Below are positions 32,277 through 42,123 of a DNA stretch of 51,061 nucleotides, piece by piece. Location: assembly GCA_029062165.1 (NCBI GenBank), contig JAIDQQ010000002.1, positions 1-51,061 on the forward strand, in the 5' to 3' direction. Below the pieces are notes generated by a model. It was not told the origin of the DNA. It made no database searches and saw nothing but the letters and a program-made list of their open reading frames with translations. Position numbers and translations under genes: made by a program. This stretch comes from Ruminococcus sp. GTDB lineage: Bacteria; Bacillota; Clostridia; Oscillospirales; Ruminococcaceae. Each line of letters opens with the position of its first letter. The first letter of the stretch is position 1.

Positions 32277-32780
32277 ATGAAAAATTTTTCAGCAGACGTT
32301 AAACTCGCTAAAAAAGGCGATACCTCGGCATTTTCGAGACTTTACGAGACTGTCTATAAAGACTTGTACCGTATAGCCCTGTACAGTCTGAAAAATGCCC
32401 ATGATGCAAGTGATGTTGTAAGCGATACCGTACTTGACGCATTTTGTTCTATAGATAAACTCCGTGAACCTGAAAAATTCCGGAACTGGATAATGAAAAT
32501 TCTTTCGGCGAAGATAAAGCGTAAACAAAAGGAATACTTCAATATTACGGAGGAAATCGGAGATGATTTTCCTGATATAAGCGAATTTGATTACGATTCC
32601 ATTGAACTGAAAGAGGCTCTTGAAAAACTTGACAGTCAGTCAAGAATGATGTTATCAATGTCGGTACTGGGCGGATATACAAGCGACGAGATTTCAGAAA
32701 TATGTGAAATAAAATCGGGTACAGTGCGGTCACGGTTATCACGGATAAAGGAAAAATTACGTCTTGAACTTACAACCTGA
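32277..32780 (+). CDS. ECF-family RNA polymerase sigma factor
   Basis: A 167-residue sigma-70-family factor of the extracytoplasmic-function group. Region 2 (about 10-80) includes FSRLYETVYKDLYRIA and DASDVVSDTVLDAFCSI. Region 4 (about 110-165) includes LDSQSRMMLSMSVLGGYTSD and an HTH SGTVRSRLSRIKEKL. ATG 32277 follows AGAGGTG; a GTG at 32268 overlaps the ribosome site. It lies 19 bases ahead of a gene for a membrane protein with an internal N-terminus and external beta-propeller, the usual place of an anti-sigma factor. Confidence 0.9.
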   Translation: MKNFSADVKLAKKGDTSAFSRLYETVYKDLYRIALYSLKNAHDASDVVSDTVLDAFCSIDKLREPEKFRNWIMKILSAKIKRKQKEYFNITEEIGDDFPDISEFDYDSIELKEALEKLDSQSRMMLSMSVLGGYTSDEISEICEIKSGTVRSRLSRIKEKLRLELTT

Positions 32781-32799
32781 ACGGAAAGGAGATTTTTTT

Positions 32800-35076
32800 A
32801 TGAATAACAACGACGAAAAAATTAAAAAATTTCTTGAAAAAGAAGATATTCCGGAAGAACTCACTCCGGAAAATATAAAGAAAATGCTTGATAAAAAAGC
32901 TCCGTCAAAAAAGCGTAGTAATATAAGCGTCGCCGGACGTGTAGGAGCATTGGTGGCATCACTTGCGGTAATCGCCGGTGGTACTCTGGCATATACAAGC
33001 ACAGAAAAAAAACACAACTGTGTTAATTATACAAATTGCTGGTCATTACCTGAAACAAGTCATAATGCCATAGCTCCGGAAACTGATACGGATATTCAGC
33101 AGTTGGCAAATACCGGAAATTACATGACCGGTGCGGAAAATTATGAACAGATTTACACGCTTTTCAAGGAAGTTGCAGATAATCGCAATACAAGAGATAC
33201 AGGCGGTTTAATGGTTTATGGTGCAAAAAGTGCAGATATTGCATTAGCTGAAAATGCTATGGATAACTGTGACGAAGAAATAGCAGAAGAAGAATTTGAA
33301 GACGGTGCAATGTATGATTATGATGCTGTAAATGGCGTAGAAGCTGTACCGACAGAATCCGAATCCGCACCAATGGAAGCCGGAGCAGGTACGGAATTTT
33401 CGGAAACATATAATCAGGAAGAAAACGTACTTGAAGCCGATATAGTAAAGACCGACGGAAAAAATATATACTACGTCTATAACGACTACAAAAACAAATA
33501 CAGTGTAGGTACTGTAAATTATGCTACTGTCGACAACGGAACATTTACAGGTTACGGAAAAATAGTTCTTGATGATATAGTTTCCGGTTTTTTAGGCGAC
33601 GAGTACGAAACAGAGGTATATGTAAGCGACTTATATTTATATAACGATATGTTAGTAGTACTCGGTACGGTAAGCGGATATAATACGGCAAGCGAGGATT
33701 ACGACTGGAAAAACTCCTGTTTTGTAAGTTTCTACACCAACGACGAAACCCCACAGCTTATTGATACGTACTATCAGGAGGGCAGTTATAACGATGTCCG
33801 GATAAGTCCGGAAGGATATATGTATCTCATAACCGGCTATTCGTCGTGGGATTGCTATAGCATAGATAATCCTGAAGATATTGAAAAATATATACCTACT
33901 TGTGGCGTAGGTTATAATGTGGAGTATATACCGGCAGAAGATATACTGCTTCCAGAAGATAATTTTGAAGATATGTATAATTTAAGTTATACGGTAATAG
34001 GCAGTCTTGACCTGACACAATCCGGTACTTTTTCTGCCGTCGATACAAAGGCACTCGCCGGATATACTGGTGAGATATACTGTTCCGGAGATAATATGTA
34101 TACAACTTACGGTTATGAAGAGACGGACATTACAAGAATTTCCATAAACGGTGGTACTATTACTCCGGAGGCTTCCGGTACAGTAAGCGGACACGTCAAT
34201 GACCAGTTTTCAATGAGTGAGTATAACGGATATTTCAGAATAGCGGTCACAAATGATGAGTACGAAGAACAATATCACAGTTACGACGAAGAAGGAACTT
34301 TATTCGACAGGATAAAAGATACTATTACAGGTGAGGAAAGCGGTTACTATTCGTATGAAAGAACAAAACGTGATAACAGGCTTTATGTTCTTGATATGGA
34401 TTTGAATGTTGTCGGAAGCGTTTCGGATTTCGGAATAGACGAGGAAATAAAATCGGTAAAATTCAGCGGAGATATGGCATATGTTGTTACCTACGAACAG
34501 ACAGACCCGTTATTTGCGATAGACCTTAGCAACCCTACCAATCCGACTATACTTGACGAATTTAAGATACTGGGCTATAGTACGTATATGCAGGAATGGA
34601 ATGACGGTCTGTTACTGGGATTCGGGGTGAATGCAGATGAAAACGGTATCGAGACCGGTATAAAACTTACAATGTTTGATAATTCCGACCCATATAATCT
34701 TGATGCGGTTGCGACATATACGCTTGACCGTACAGAAGAAGAATGGTTATATTCAGAAGCGGTATGGGAACGTAAGGCATTATTAATAGCTCCGGAAAAA
34801 AATTTGATAGGTATTCCGGTTACAGTAGAAAAATATGCTTATTACGACATCGACGAAGAAACGGAATTTAATAATACTGCTAAATATATGTTCTTCTCGT
34901 ACGATAACGGCGAATTTACTTTAAAAGGTGAGATAAGCAGTACAGAAAACAATGCGTGGATTGAGGGCTTCAGTAGGGCAGTATATATCGGCGACTATGT
35001 CTATGCACTATCCGGCGATAAGTTCATATCTGCGGATATTGAAACAATAACTGAATGTGACAGAGTGGATTTTTAA
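32800..35076 (+). CDS. Membrane-anchored beta-propeller domain protein, possible anti-sigma partner
   Basis: A 758-residue protein. An N-terminal cytoplasmic segment of about 45 residues (MNNNDEKIKKFLEKEDIPEE and a basic stretch) precedes one helix (about 51-68, VGALVASLAVIAGGTLAY). An acidic low-complexity spacer follows, then a large external beta-propeller (about 220-750) that begins with the family signature EADIVKTDGKNIYYVY (secreted beta-propeller domain family). The short cytoplasmic end plus tight coupling to the ECF sigma gene suggests sigma control, but no recognised anti-sigma motif is visible. AAAGGAG precedes ATG 32800. The 3' end touches the lipoprotein gene with a 1-base gap. 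Confidence 0.82.
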   Translation: MNNNDEKIKKFLEKEDIPEELTPENIKKMLDKKAPSKKRSNISVAGRVGALVASLAVIAGGTLAYTSTEKKHNCVNYTNCWSLPETSHNAIAPETDTDIQQLANTGNYMTGAENYEQIYTLFKEVADNRNTRDTGGLMVYGAKSADIALAENAMDNCDEEIAEEEFEDGAMYDYDAVNGVEAVPTESESAPMEAGAGTEFSETYNQEENVLEADIVKTDGKNIYYVYNDYKNKYSVGTVNYATVDNGTFTGYGKIVLDDIVSGFLGDEYETEVYVSDLYLYNDMLVVLGTVSGYNTASEDYDWKNSCFVSFYTNDETPQLIDTYYQEGSYNDVRISPEGYMYLITGYSSWDCYSIDNPEDIEKYIPTCGVGYNVEYIPAEDILLPEDNFEDMYNLSYTVIGSLDLTQSGTFSAVDTKALAGYTGEIYCSGDNMYTTYGYEETDITRISINGGTITPEASGTVSGHVNDQFSMSEYNGYFRIAVTNDEYEEQYHSYDEEGTLFDRIKDTITGEESGYYSYERTKRDNRLYVLDMDLNVVGSVSDFGIDEEIKSVKFSGDMAYVVTYEQTDPLFAIDLSNPTNPTILDEFKILGYSTYMQEWNDGLLLGFGVNADENGIETGIKLTMFDNSDPYNLDAVATYTLDRTEEEWLYSEAVWERKALLIAPEKNLIGIPVTVEKYAYYDIDEETEFNNTAKYMFFSYDNGEFTLKGEISSTENNAWIEGFSRAVYIGDYVYALSGDKFISADIETITECDRVDF

Positions 35077-35077
35077 T

Positions 35078-35620
35078 ATGAGGAAGTTTTTTATAATCTT
35101 ACTGACTTTATATATGTTGACAGGTTGCGGAAAAGATATTAAACCTAATTCTGAAAACGTTCCGTTGAAGATACCCGATATAGTTTTTATGGAACGTGTA
35201 TACAATAACAATGACGGTTTTATACAAATAGCTTTCACAGACTGCAACGGTGATTGTTATACATCTGTCGACGACGAAGTATGCAAGTTAAGTATTGAAG
35301 AACTTATTGAAGAATATAAGTCGGGAAGTCTTGACGATAGGATTAAAAAATACAAATCACGCAGTCCGGAAGAAGTACAAAACAACTATCAAAAGTTATA
35401 CAATGCGATAATTCAGAACGATTGTGATATAGTATATCCGGAAATGTTTCCGGATGTTGAATCGGAGAATTATAGTTGGTATGGTCTGTATTACGACGAA
35501 AACGAAAAAATCAGATTACAGGTTATCCACGAAAATGAACGTTGTACAGACCTTTATTCCGACAGTGACGACTTAAACGATATATACAAATGGTATACAG
35601 ATAACTATTCTGACGAATAA
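35078..35620 (+). CDS. Small lipoprotein of unknown function
   Basis: A 180-residue lipoprotein. Signal peptide MRKFFIILLTLYMLTGC with lipidated Cys17, then an acidic, mostly helical domain (SIEELIEEYKSGSLDDRIKK, then LYNAIIQNDCDIVYPEMFPD). No family recognised. ATG 35078 lies one base after the stop of the beta-propeller gene, so expression is probably coupled to it and to the sigma factor. A terminator follows. Confidence 0.72.
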   Translation: MRKFFIILLTLYMLTGCGKDIKPNSENVPLKIPDIVFMERVYNNNDGFIQIAFTDCNGDCYTSVDDEVCKLSIEELIEEYKSGSLDDRIKKYKSRSPEEVQNNYQKLYNAIIQNDCDIVYPEMFPDVESENYSWYGLYYDENEKIRLQVIHENERCTDLYSDSDDLNDIYKWYTDNYSDE

Positions 35621-35631
35621 CTTTATATGAT

Positions 35632-35678
35632 AAAAAATCCTTATATTACCGGAATTACGGAATTTATAAGGATTTTTT
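35632..35678 (+). terminator. Terminator after the sigma/propeller operon
   Basis: 14-bp arms AAAAAATCCTTATA (35632-35645) and TATAAGGATTTTTT (35665-35678), with the T-tract in the right arm. Confidence 0.88.
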
Positions 35679-35743
35679 AATTTATTTGTTACAAGTTAAT
35701 AATATTAAGAATAAAATCACATCTTTTTGTATTAAATTTACTA

Positions 35744-35772
35744 TTGACAAAACATATCAGTAGTGTTATAAT
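35744..35772 (+). promoter_or_regulatory. Promoter of the polysaccharide operon
   Basis: TTGACA (35744-35749), 17-bp spacer, TATAAT (35767-35772). The start is near 35779, giving an untranslated leader of about 200 bases. The 355-bp gap 35621-35975 holds a terminator, this promoter and a leader hairpin; I see no gene. Confidence 0.82.
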
Positions 35773-35805
35773 AAAAACGTAATAATGCTATATTATTATC
35801 TTCCG

Positions 35806-35829
35806 GTGGTGTTTTTTTATAAACACCAC
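35806..35829 (+). promoter_or_regulatory. Leader hairpin of polysaccharide operon
   Basis: Perfect 9-bp stem GTGGTGTTT (35806-35814) / AAACACCAC (35821-35829) early in the long leader, without a following T-run. It may stabilise the mRNA or act in antitermination. No known riboswitch class recognised. Confidence 0.45.
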
Positions 35830-35975
35830 TTGGTCTTAAACTGTAATTTTTAATATTTAAAAATCCGAAATTTATTTTCTTATCATATGCCGAATTATCG
35901 GTACAAAGTCGGAAATAATATATCTGAATTTTATTATTATTTTATATATGTATTGTGGAAAGGAAAATCCTGAAA

Positions 35976-37211
35976 ATGAGAGAATTTAAAGATTTAAAAA
36001 TAGCGGTTGCCGGAACAGGTTATGTCGGCTTGTCTTTGTCGGTTCTGCTGGCACAACATCATCAGGTGACAGCCGTGGATATTGTGCCGGAAAAAGTTGA
36101 ACTTATCAATGCTAAAAAATCTCCGATTCAGGATAAATATATTGAAAAATATTTAGCTGAAAAAGAACTAAACCTTACCGCTGTAACAGACGGTGCTACA
36201 GCTTATTCTGACGCAGATATTGTAATTATTGCTGCTCCTACAAATTACGATTCACAGAAGAATTTTTTTGATACGTCAGCAGTTGAAGCGGTTATAAGTC
36301 TTGTAATGAAAAGCAATCCGGAAGCAATGATGATTATTAAAAGTACGATTCCGGTAGGATATACCGAGAGCGTCAGAAAAAAGTTCAATACCGACAGAAT
36401 TATTTTCAGTCCTGAATTTTTACGTGAATCAAAGGCACTGTATGATAATTTATATCCCAGTCGTATTATTGTCGGCTGTGACGAAAAATCCAGAGAAACA
36501 GCCGAAATTTTCGCAAAGTTGTTACAGGAAGGTGCGGAAAAACCTGATGTTGATACGCTTTTTATGGGATTTACCGAAGCAGAAGCTGTCAAATTGTTCG
36601 CTAATACCTATCTTGCGTTAAGAGTTTCTTATTTCAACGAGCTTGACACTTATGCTGAAATGAAAGGTCTAGACACACAGGCTATTATTAACGGCGTATG
36701 TCTTGACCCACGAATAGGAAGTCACTATAATAATCCAAGTTTCGGATATGGTGGTTACTGTCTGCCTAAGGATACAAAACAACTTCTTGCAAATTATGCG
36801 GACGTTCCGGAAGAATTAATCAGGGCAATTGTTGAAAGCAACAGGACAAGAAAAGATTTCATTGCTGACCGTGTTCTTCAGATTGCCGGTGGAAATAGCT
36901 ACAGTGGTGGTTATGTCGGTGAAAAGAATGTTGTTATCGGTATATATCGCCTTACAATGAAGAGTAACAGCGATAACTTCCGTCAGAGTTCTGTTCAGGG
37001 TGTCATGAAGCGTATCAAGGCAAAAGGTGCTACCATAGTTATTTATGAACCTACCCTTGAAAATGGAAGTTCATTCTATGGAAGTTCAGTAATTAATGAC
37101 CTTGACGAATTTAAACGTATATCGCAAGCAATTGTTGCAAACCGTTATGACAGTTGCCTTGACGATGTAAGCGAAAAAGTTTATACAAGAGATTTGTTCA
37201 GGAGAGATTAA
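35976..37211 (+). CDS. UDP-glucose/GDP-mannose dehydrogenase family protein (probable UDP-glucose 6-dehydrogenase)
   Basis: A 411-residue NAD-dependent nucleotide-sugar dehydrogenase that would oxidise UDP-glucose to UDP-glucuronate as a polysaccharide precursor. The N-terminal Rossmann domain starts [20 protein letters not shown]. The central helix leads to the catalytic motif [15 protein letters not shown] with Cys262. The C-terminal UDP-binding domain follows ([20 protein letters not shown]). ATG 35976 has AAAGGA upstream; a GTG at 35955 is less likely. First gene of the operon. GDP- or UDP-ManNAc substrates cannot be fully excluded. Confidence 0.88.
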   Translation: MREFKDLKIAVAGTGYVGLSLSVLLAQHHQVTAVDIVPEKVELINAKKSPIQDKYIEKYLAEKELNLTAVTDGATAYSDADIVIIAAPTNYDSQKNFFDTSAVEAVISLVMKSNPEAMMIIKSTIPVGYTESVRKKFNTDRIIFSPEFLRESKALYDNLYPSRIIVGCDEKSRETAEIFAKLLQEGAEKPDVDTLFMGFTEAEAVKLFANTYLALRVSYFNELDTYAEMKGLDTQAIINGVCLDPRIGSHYNNPSFGYGGYCLPKDTKQLLANYADVPEELIRAIVESNRTRKDFIADRVLQIAGGNSYSGGYVGEKNVVIGIYRLTMKSNSDNFRQSSVQGVMKRIKAKGATIVIYEPTLENGSSFYGSSVINDLDEFKRISQAIVANRYDSCLDDVSEKVYTRDLFRRD

Positions 37212-37231
37212 TAATAAGGAGTAGTTATTAT

Positions 37232-37885
37232 ATGAGAGTTTTAGAAAAACGTCTTGAAAAGCACATTGATTTTCTTATTGAAAGATATCCTGTTCTTAAA
37301 GTATGCCGTGAGGATATTATATCCTCATATCTTTTTATGGAAGAATCCTACGAAAATGGTGGCAAGTTACTTGTTGCCGGTAATGGTGGTTCTGCTTCGG
37401 ATTCGGAACATATTGTAGGTGAACTTATGAAAGGCTTTAAGATGTCACGTCCCTTGTCCGCCGATATGTGTGAAAAAATGAAGTCAGTTGATTCTGAAAT
37501 GGGTGAAACTCTTGCTGTTAATCTTCAGGGTGCTTTACCGGCTATTGCACTGGACGGACATTCTTCACTCACAACCGCATATATGAATGACGTTGAACCT
37601 TTACTTTGTTTTGCACAGCAGGTCAACGGCTTCGGAAAAAGCGGTGATGTATTTCTTGCGATTTCCACTTCCGGAAACAGTAAAAATATTCTCTATGCTT
37701 CGACTGTTGCAAAAGCTAAGGGAATGAAAGTTATAGGTTTGAGTGGTCAGAAAGACAGCAGATTAAGTGAACTGGCAGATGTTACTGTAAAAGTACCGCA
37801 GACTGAAACATATATGATTCAGGAGTTACATCTTCCTGTATATCATTGCTGGTGTCTTATGCTTGAAGAAAAATTCTTCGGTTGA
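37232..37885 (+). CDS. gmhA: Sedoheptulose-7-phosphate isomerase
   Basis: A 217-residue SIS-domain enzyme that turns sedoheptulose 7-phosphate into D-glycero-D-manno-heptose 7-phosphate, the first step to GDP-heptose. The phosphate-binding loops LLVAGNGGSASDSEHIVGEL (about 46-65) and LAISTSGNSKNIL (about 142-154) are characteristic, and QELHLPVYHCWCLMLEE is the family C-terminus with the active-site His. It is slightly longer than the usual 190-200 residues because of an insert around 75-95 (MCEKMKSVDSEMGETLAV). AAGGAG precedes the ATG, 20 bases after the dehydrogenase gene. Confidence 0.93.
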   Translation: MRVLEKRLEKHIDFLIERYPVLKVCREDIISSYLFMEESYENGGKLLVAGNGGSASDSEHIVGELMKGFKMSRPLSADMCEKMKSVDSEMGETLAVNLQGALPAIALDGHSSLTTAYMNDVEPLLCFAQQVNGFGKSGDVFLAISTSGNSKNILYASTVAKAKGMKVIGLSGQKDSRLSELADVTVKVPQTETYMIQELHLPVYHCWCLMLEEKFFG

Positions 37886-37921
37886 TTTTTTTAAAATAAA
37901 TACTTTGCTTAGGGTGAAAAC

Positions 37922-39250
37922 ATGAAAACTGTTATTATGGCTGGCGGTAAAGGAACAAGAATAAGTGAATTATTCCCTGATGTTCCGAAACCCCTTATTC
38001 CTGTAAAAAGTGCCGACGGAACTGAAAAACCTGTACTTGAATGGGAAATCTGTTCTCTTGCAAGTCAGGGTTTTAAAGATATTATTATTACTGTTTCGCA
38101 TATGCACGAAAAAATTGAACAATATTTCGGTGATGGTTCAGACTTTGGTGTCCATATTGAATATTTTGTTGAAGAAACTCCGCTTGGTAATGCGGGTGCT
38201 TTGTTTAAAATGCGTTCAGAACTCGGCAATGAAAGTTTCCTGTTACTGAATGCAGATTCAGTATTTGATGTCGATTTTAACCGTATGGTGAACTGGCATA
38301 ACAATAAAAATGCACTGGTTACTCTCTTTACGCACCCTAACAGTCATCCTTTTGATAGCGGTCTTGTAATGTCAGATGATTCATGTGCTGTAACATCATG
38401 GCTTACTAAAGAAGATTCAAGACCGGAATGGTATAAAAACAGAGTGAATGCCGGACTTCATGTAATTAACCCTGTTGTACTGGATATGTCGGGAATAAAT
38501 CCCGATACAATCGGCGAAACCGGTTCAGACGGTAAAATTATAAGGGCTGACCTTGACCGCCATGTTCTTAAACCTCTTTGCAATACAGGTAAAATGTTTG
38601 CTTATGACAGTCCGGAATACGTAAAGGATATGGGTACACCGGAGAGATATTATTCTGTATCTGCTGATTTCTGTAAAGGAATAGTTACAAATAAAAATCT
38701 TAATCATAAACAGAAAGCTATATTTCTTGACCGTGACGGTACAATAAATAAATATGTTGGTTTTTTAAGAAATATTAATGATTTTGAACTGATTGACGGA
38801 GTTGCAGAAGCAATAAGATTAATTAATTCTTCCGGTTATCTTTGTATTGTAATCACAAATCAACCTGTTATTGCGAGAGGTGAAGTTACTGTTCCGGAAC
38901 TTCAACTTATTCATGACAAAATGGAAACTCTTCTCGGTAAAGCAGGTGCTTATATAGACGGACTTTATTATTGTCCGCATCATCCGCATAAAGGTTATGA
39001 GGGTGAAATTCCGGAACTGAAAATTGATTGTGAATGTCGTAAGCCAAAGGCAGGTATGATTTTCAGTGCAGTAAAAGATTTTAATATTGTTCCTGAAAAC
39101 AGCTGGGTAATTGGCGACAGTGAAAATGACATAAGAGCAGGGAAAAATGCTGGCTGTAAAACTGTACTTATCGGTTCCGGTAACTATGGTCAGGATATGA
39201 CAGTAAACAGTTTACTGGAATTTATTAAATCAGCAGAAATGTCAGAATAA
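37922..39250 (+). CDS. Fused heptose-1-phosphate nucleotidyltransferase and heptose-bisphosphate phosphatase (HddC-GmhB)
   Basis: A 442-residue bifunctional enzyme. Residues about 1-235 form a nucleotidyltransferase (MAGGKGTRISELFPDVPKPL; NADSVF metal site), corresponding to HddC, which makes GDP-D-glycero-D-manno-heptose. Residues about 262-442 form a HAD-IIIA phosphatase (KAIFLDRDGTINKY; VITNQPVIARGE; zinc-type CPHHPH and CECRKPK; WVIGDSENDIRAG), corresponding to GmhB, which removes the 7-phosphate. The fusion joins the third and fourth pathway steps, the two that surround heptose 1-phosphate. It sits between gmhA and hddA. The start follows AGGGTG. Confidence 0.9.
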   Translation: MKTVIMAGGKGTRISELFPDVPKPLIPVKSADGTEKPVLEWEICSLASQGFKDIIITVSHMHEKIEQYFGDGSDFGVHIEYFVEETPLGNAGALFKMRSELGNESFLLLNADSVFDVDFNRMVNWHNNKNALVTLFTHPNSHPFDSGLVMSDDSCAVTSWLTKEDSRPEWYKNRVNAGLHVINPVVLDMSGINPDTIGETGSDGKIIRADLDRHVLKPLCNTGKMFAYDSPEYVKDMGTPERYYSVSADFCKGIVTNKNLNHKQKAIFLDRDGTINKYVGFLRNINDFELIDGVAEAIRLINSSGYLCIVITNQPVIARGEVTVPELQLIHDKMETLLGKAGAYIDGLYYCPHHPHKGYEGEIPELKIDCECRKPKAGMIFSAVKDFNIVPENSWVIGDSENDIRAGKNAGCKTVLIGSGNYGQDMTVNSLLEFIKSAEMSE

Positions 39251-39261
39251 GGAGAATAAAA

Positions 39262-40275
39262 ATGATAATTACAAAAACACCTTTTCGTATGAGTTTTTTC
39301 GGCGGTGGCACAGATATGGAAAACTTCTTCAGAGAATACGGCGGTGCAGTATTAAGTACTACCTTTGATAAATATTGTTATGTCAATGTGCGACATCTGC
39401 CACGTTTTTTTGATTACTGTACGGAAATATCATACAGCAAGACAGAGCGTGTGACATCTGTAGAAGATATTCAGCACCCTGCGGTAAGAAATGCAATGAA
39501 GATGCTTGATATGCATGAAATCCGGCTTACGTATGAAGCCGACCTTCCGGCACGTTCCGGATTGGGTACATCTTCTTCATTTGCCGTCGGAATGCTGAAT
39601 GCTTTTTACTGTCTGAAAGGAAAGTACGCCGATAAGAAAAAACTTGCGGACGAGGCAATTTATCTTGAACGTGAACTATGTCAGGAAGAAGGCGGTTGGC
39701 AAGACCAGATTGCAGCGAGTTTCGGCGGAATGAATCGTATTGAATTTAATAAAGATGGTACGTATGATGTTAAACCGATTATCATTCACCCCGACAGAAA
39801 AAAACAGCTTAATGATAATCTTATGATGTTTTTTACCGGATTTACAAGATTTTCTTCTGATATGCAGAAAGCAAATAAAGCCGGATATGAAGAAAAAATT
39901 AAACAGCTTCAGGAAATGTACAGACTTGTAGATGATGCTGAATCAATTCTTGAGGACAAGTATTGTGATTTAGATGATTTCGGCAGACTTCTTGACAAAA
40001 CATGGCGTCTGAAAAAACAGACCGGTGGTGCGATTACTACAAACAGTATTGACGAACTGTATGAAAAAGGAATATCTGCCGGAGCTTTAGGCGGTAAACT
40101 GCTTGGAGCAGGTGGAGGCGGTTTCCTGATTTTCTACGTACAGCCCGAAAAACAGGCGGAAGTTATGAAAGCTATGAAAGAACTGCTTTATGTACCGTTT
40201 AAATTTGAGAACGGCGGAACAAGAGTAATTCATTACAGCCCCGAAAGTTATGAACCAAAGGAAGATTTATTATGA
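39262..40275 (+). CDS. hddA: D-glycero-D-manno-heptose 7-phosphate kinase (GHMP family)
   Basis: A 337-residue GHMP kinase that adds the 1-phosphate to heptose 7-phosphate. It begins IITKTPFRMSFFGGGTDMEN, with the family substrate loop. The ATP-binding GLGTSSSFAVGML is at about 97-109, and LLGAGGGGFLIFY in the C-terminal domain (about 279-291) is typical. AAGGAG precedes the ATG. It overlaps the next gene by four bases. With GmhA and the HddC-GmhB fusion it completes the GDP-heptose pathway. Confidence 0.92.
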   Translation: MIITKTPFRMSFFGGGTDMENFFREYGGAVLSTTFDKYCYVNVRHLPRFFDYCTEISYSKTERVTSVEDIQHPAVRNAMKMLDMHEIRLTYEADLPARSGLGTSSSFAVGMLNAFYCLKGKYADKKKLADEAIYLERELCQEEGGWQDQIAASFGGMNRIEFNKDGTYDVKPIIIHPDRKKQLNDNLMMFFTGFTRFSSDMQKANKAGYEEKIKQLQEMYRLVDDAESILEDKYCDLDDFGRLLDKTWRLKKQTGGAITTNSIDELYEKGISAGALGGKLLGAGGGGFLIFYVQPEKQAEVMKAMKELLYVPFKFENGGTRVIHYSPESYEPKEDLL

Positions 40276-41033
40276 AAAAACAGCCATTACTGAATACCTA
40301 TGTGAACAACGTCAGCATGACTGAAACACTTAAAGAAATTTGCAGACTTATCGAAAAGAAAAAAAAGTCTTATGTTGTGGCTATAAATGTAGATGTAGTC
40401 ATGAAGATGGAAAAAGATGATTATTTAAGAAAAATAACCAATGAAGCAGACCTTACACTCGTTGACGGTAAACCTTTGGTATGGATTTCTGAATTATATA
40501 AAAATCCTGTAAAGGAAAAAATAAGCGGTTCAGACCTTGTACCTAATCTCTGTAAAGTCGCTACAAAAAGAGGTTACAGTATTTTTATTATAGGTGGTGC
40601 AAACGGAATCGCTGAAAAGGCAAAGCAGAATCTTGAAAAAAAATTAAACGGCATTAAGATTGTGGGTACGTATTCGCCACCGTTCGGATTTGAAAATGAT
40701 AACAATGAAATTGAAAAGATAAATGAAATGATTTCCGCAGTCAGTCCGGATATTGTTATAGCTTGTTTTGGCTGTCCGAAACAGGAAAAATGGATATATG
40801 AAAACTATCTTAAATATGATGCGACTGTATCAGTATGTGCCGGTGCAACTGTTGATTTCCTCGCCGGAAATGTAAACCGTGCGCCACGCTGGATGAGTAA
40901 TCATGGTCTGGAATGGCTTTACAGATTTTTTCAGGAACCAAAAAGACTGTTTAAAAGATATTTTATAGATGATATGAAAATTATAGGTCTGGTACTCAAG
41001 TACAGAAACAGGAGTAATCATGGAATTAAGTGA
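40272..41033 (+). CDS. WecG/TagA/CpsF family glycosyltransferase
   Basis: A 253-residue GT26 enzyme that would add an N-acetylmannosamine-type sugar to a lipid-linked acceptor early in repeat-unit or linkage-unit assembly. Family segments: VNVSMTETL, AINVDVVMKM, ADLTLVDGKPLVWIS, ISGSDLVP, the IIGGANGIAEKA loop, PPFGF, CFGCPKQEKWI, and the C-terminal membrane-associating basic helix (NHGLEWLYRFFQEPKRLFKR). It overlaps hddA by four bases and the next glycosyltransferase by 14. Confidence 0.9.
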   Translation: MKKQPLLNTYVNNVSMTETLKEICRLIEKKKKSYVVAINVDVVMKMEKDDYLRKITNEADLTLVDGKPLVWISELYKNPVKEKISGSDLVPNLCKVATKRGYSIFIIGGANGIAEKAKQNLEKKLNGIKIVGTYSPPFGFENDNNEIEKINEMISAVSPDIVIACFGCPKQEKWIYENYLKYDATVSVCAGATVDFLAGNVNRAPRWMSNHGLEWLYRFFQEPKRLFKRYFIDDMKIIGLVLKYRNRSNHGIK

Positions 41034-42123
41034 AGCAAATATTTTATTTTTTACACGTACAATGAATCTCGGCGGTACAGAAAATGTTGTCTTGCAGTTA
41101 TGCGAAATCTTTAAACCGATAGTCAATAAGATTGTAGTCTGTTCATGTGGCGGAGTAAATACCGAAAAACTTTCTGCAATGCACATAAAACATTACAGAA
41201 TACCGGATATTGAAAAAAAATCACCTGATAAGATTTTAAAGACGTTTTTAAAAGTAAAACGTATAATATGCAAGGAAAAAATTAATGTGATTCATACACA
41301 TCACAGAATGGCTGGATTCTATACAAGGCTTCTGACCTGTTGTAACAAGTCAATTGTTTTTTTCAATACCTCGCATAATACATTTACGGATAAAATTTGG
41401 CTTACTCGTTTTGCGTATCGAAAGGCACATCTTATTTCCTGCGGTAGTATGGTACAGAAGAATCTTAATGAAGTCTATGGTCTGTCTGACGTAAAAGTAA
41501 TTCATAATGCTGTGAAACCATATAATCAGCCTGTCGAGATTATTCCGCAACTTCAGGAACTGAAAGAAAAAGGTTTTGTTCTCGTCGGGAACGTCGGAAG
41601 ACTTTCCGAACAAAAGGGAATGAAATATTTTATCAAATCATTTCCGAAAGTCAAGCGTAAATGTCATAATGTAAAATATATTATTGTCGGCGACGGTGAG
41701 GACAAGGAAAAATTACTGAAATTAAGGGATAAGTTCTGTAAAGAAGATGATATAATATTTCTTGGTTATCGGAACGACATTCAGAATGTAATATCACAAC
41801 TGGATTTTATTGTTCTTAGTTCGCTATGGGAGGGCTTACCGCTGACACCTATTGAAGCATTTTCAGTGGGCAAGACAGTAATCGGTACTGCTGTTGACGG
41901 TACTGTTGAAATAATTGAAGACGGTAAAAACGGCTTACTGATTCCGGCAAGAAGTTCCGGAAAAATTGCGGAAAAAGTTGTATTTCTTGCGGAAAATACT
42001 GATATCCGCACGGAATTTGAACAGAATGCAAAGAAAACATATAATGAAAGTTTTTCATTTAAACGGCTTTCTGAAAGCTATATTCAATATTATAAGGAAT
42101 GTTTATCAGATGTCAAATCATAA
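41020..42123 (+). CDS. Family 4 glycosyltransferase
   Basis: A 367-residue GT-B enzyme. The N-terminal domain starts ILFFTRTMNLGGTENVVLQL, typical of retaining GT4 members. The C-terminal donor-binding domain has LVGNVGRLSEQKGMKYFIKS and the E-x7-E motif region GLPLTPIEAFSVGKTVIGTA. Donor and acceptor are unknown. AGGAG precedes ATG 41020, inside the end of the previous gene. The 140 bases after it hold only a 34-codon frame (42110-42214) that I do not call. Confidence 0.9.
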   Translation: MELSEANILFFTRTMNLGGTENVVLQLCEIFKPIVNKIVVCSCGGVNTEKLSAMHIKHYRIPDIEKKSPDKILKTFLKVKRIICKEKINVIHTHHRMAGFYTRLLTCCNKSIVFFNTSHNTFTDKIWLTRFAYRKAHLISCGSMVQKNLNEVYGLSDVKVIHNAVKPYNQPVEIIPQLQELKEKGFVLVGNVGRLSEQKGMKYFIKSFPKVKRKCHNVKYIIVGDGEDKEKLLKLRDKFCKEDDIIFLGYRNDIQNVISQLDFIVLSSLWEGLPLTPIEAFSVGKTVIGTAVDGTVEIIEDGKNGLLIPARSSGKIAEKVVFLAENTDIRTEFEQNAKKTYNESFSFKRLSESYIQYYKECLSDVKS

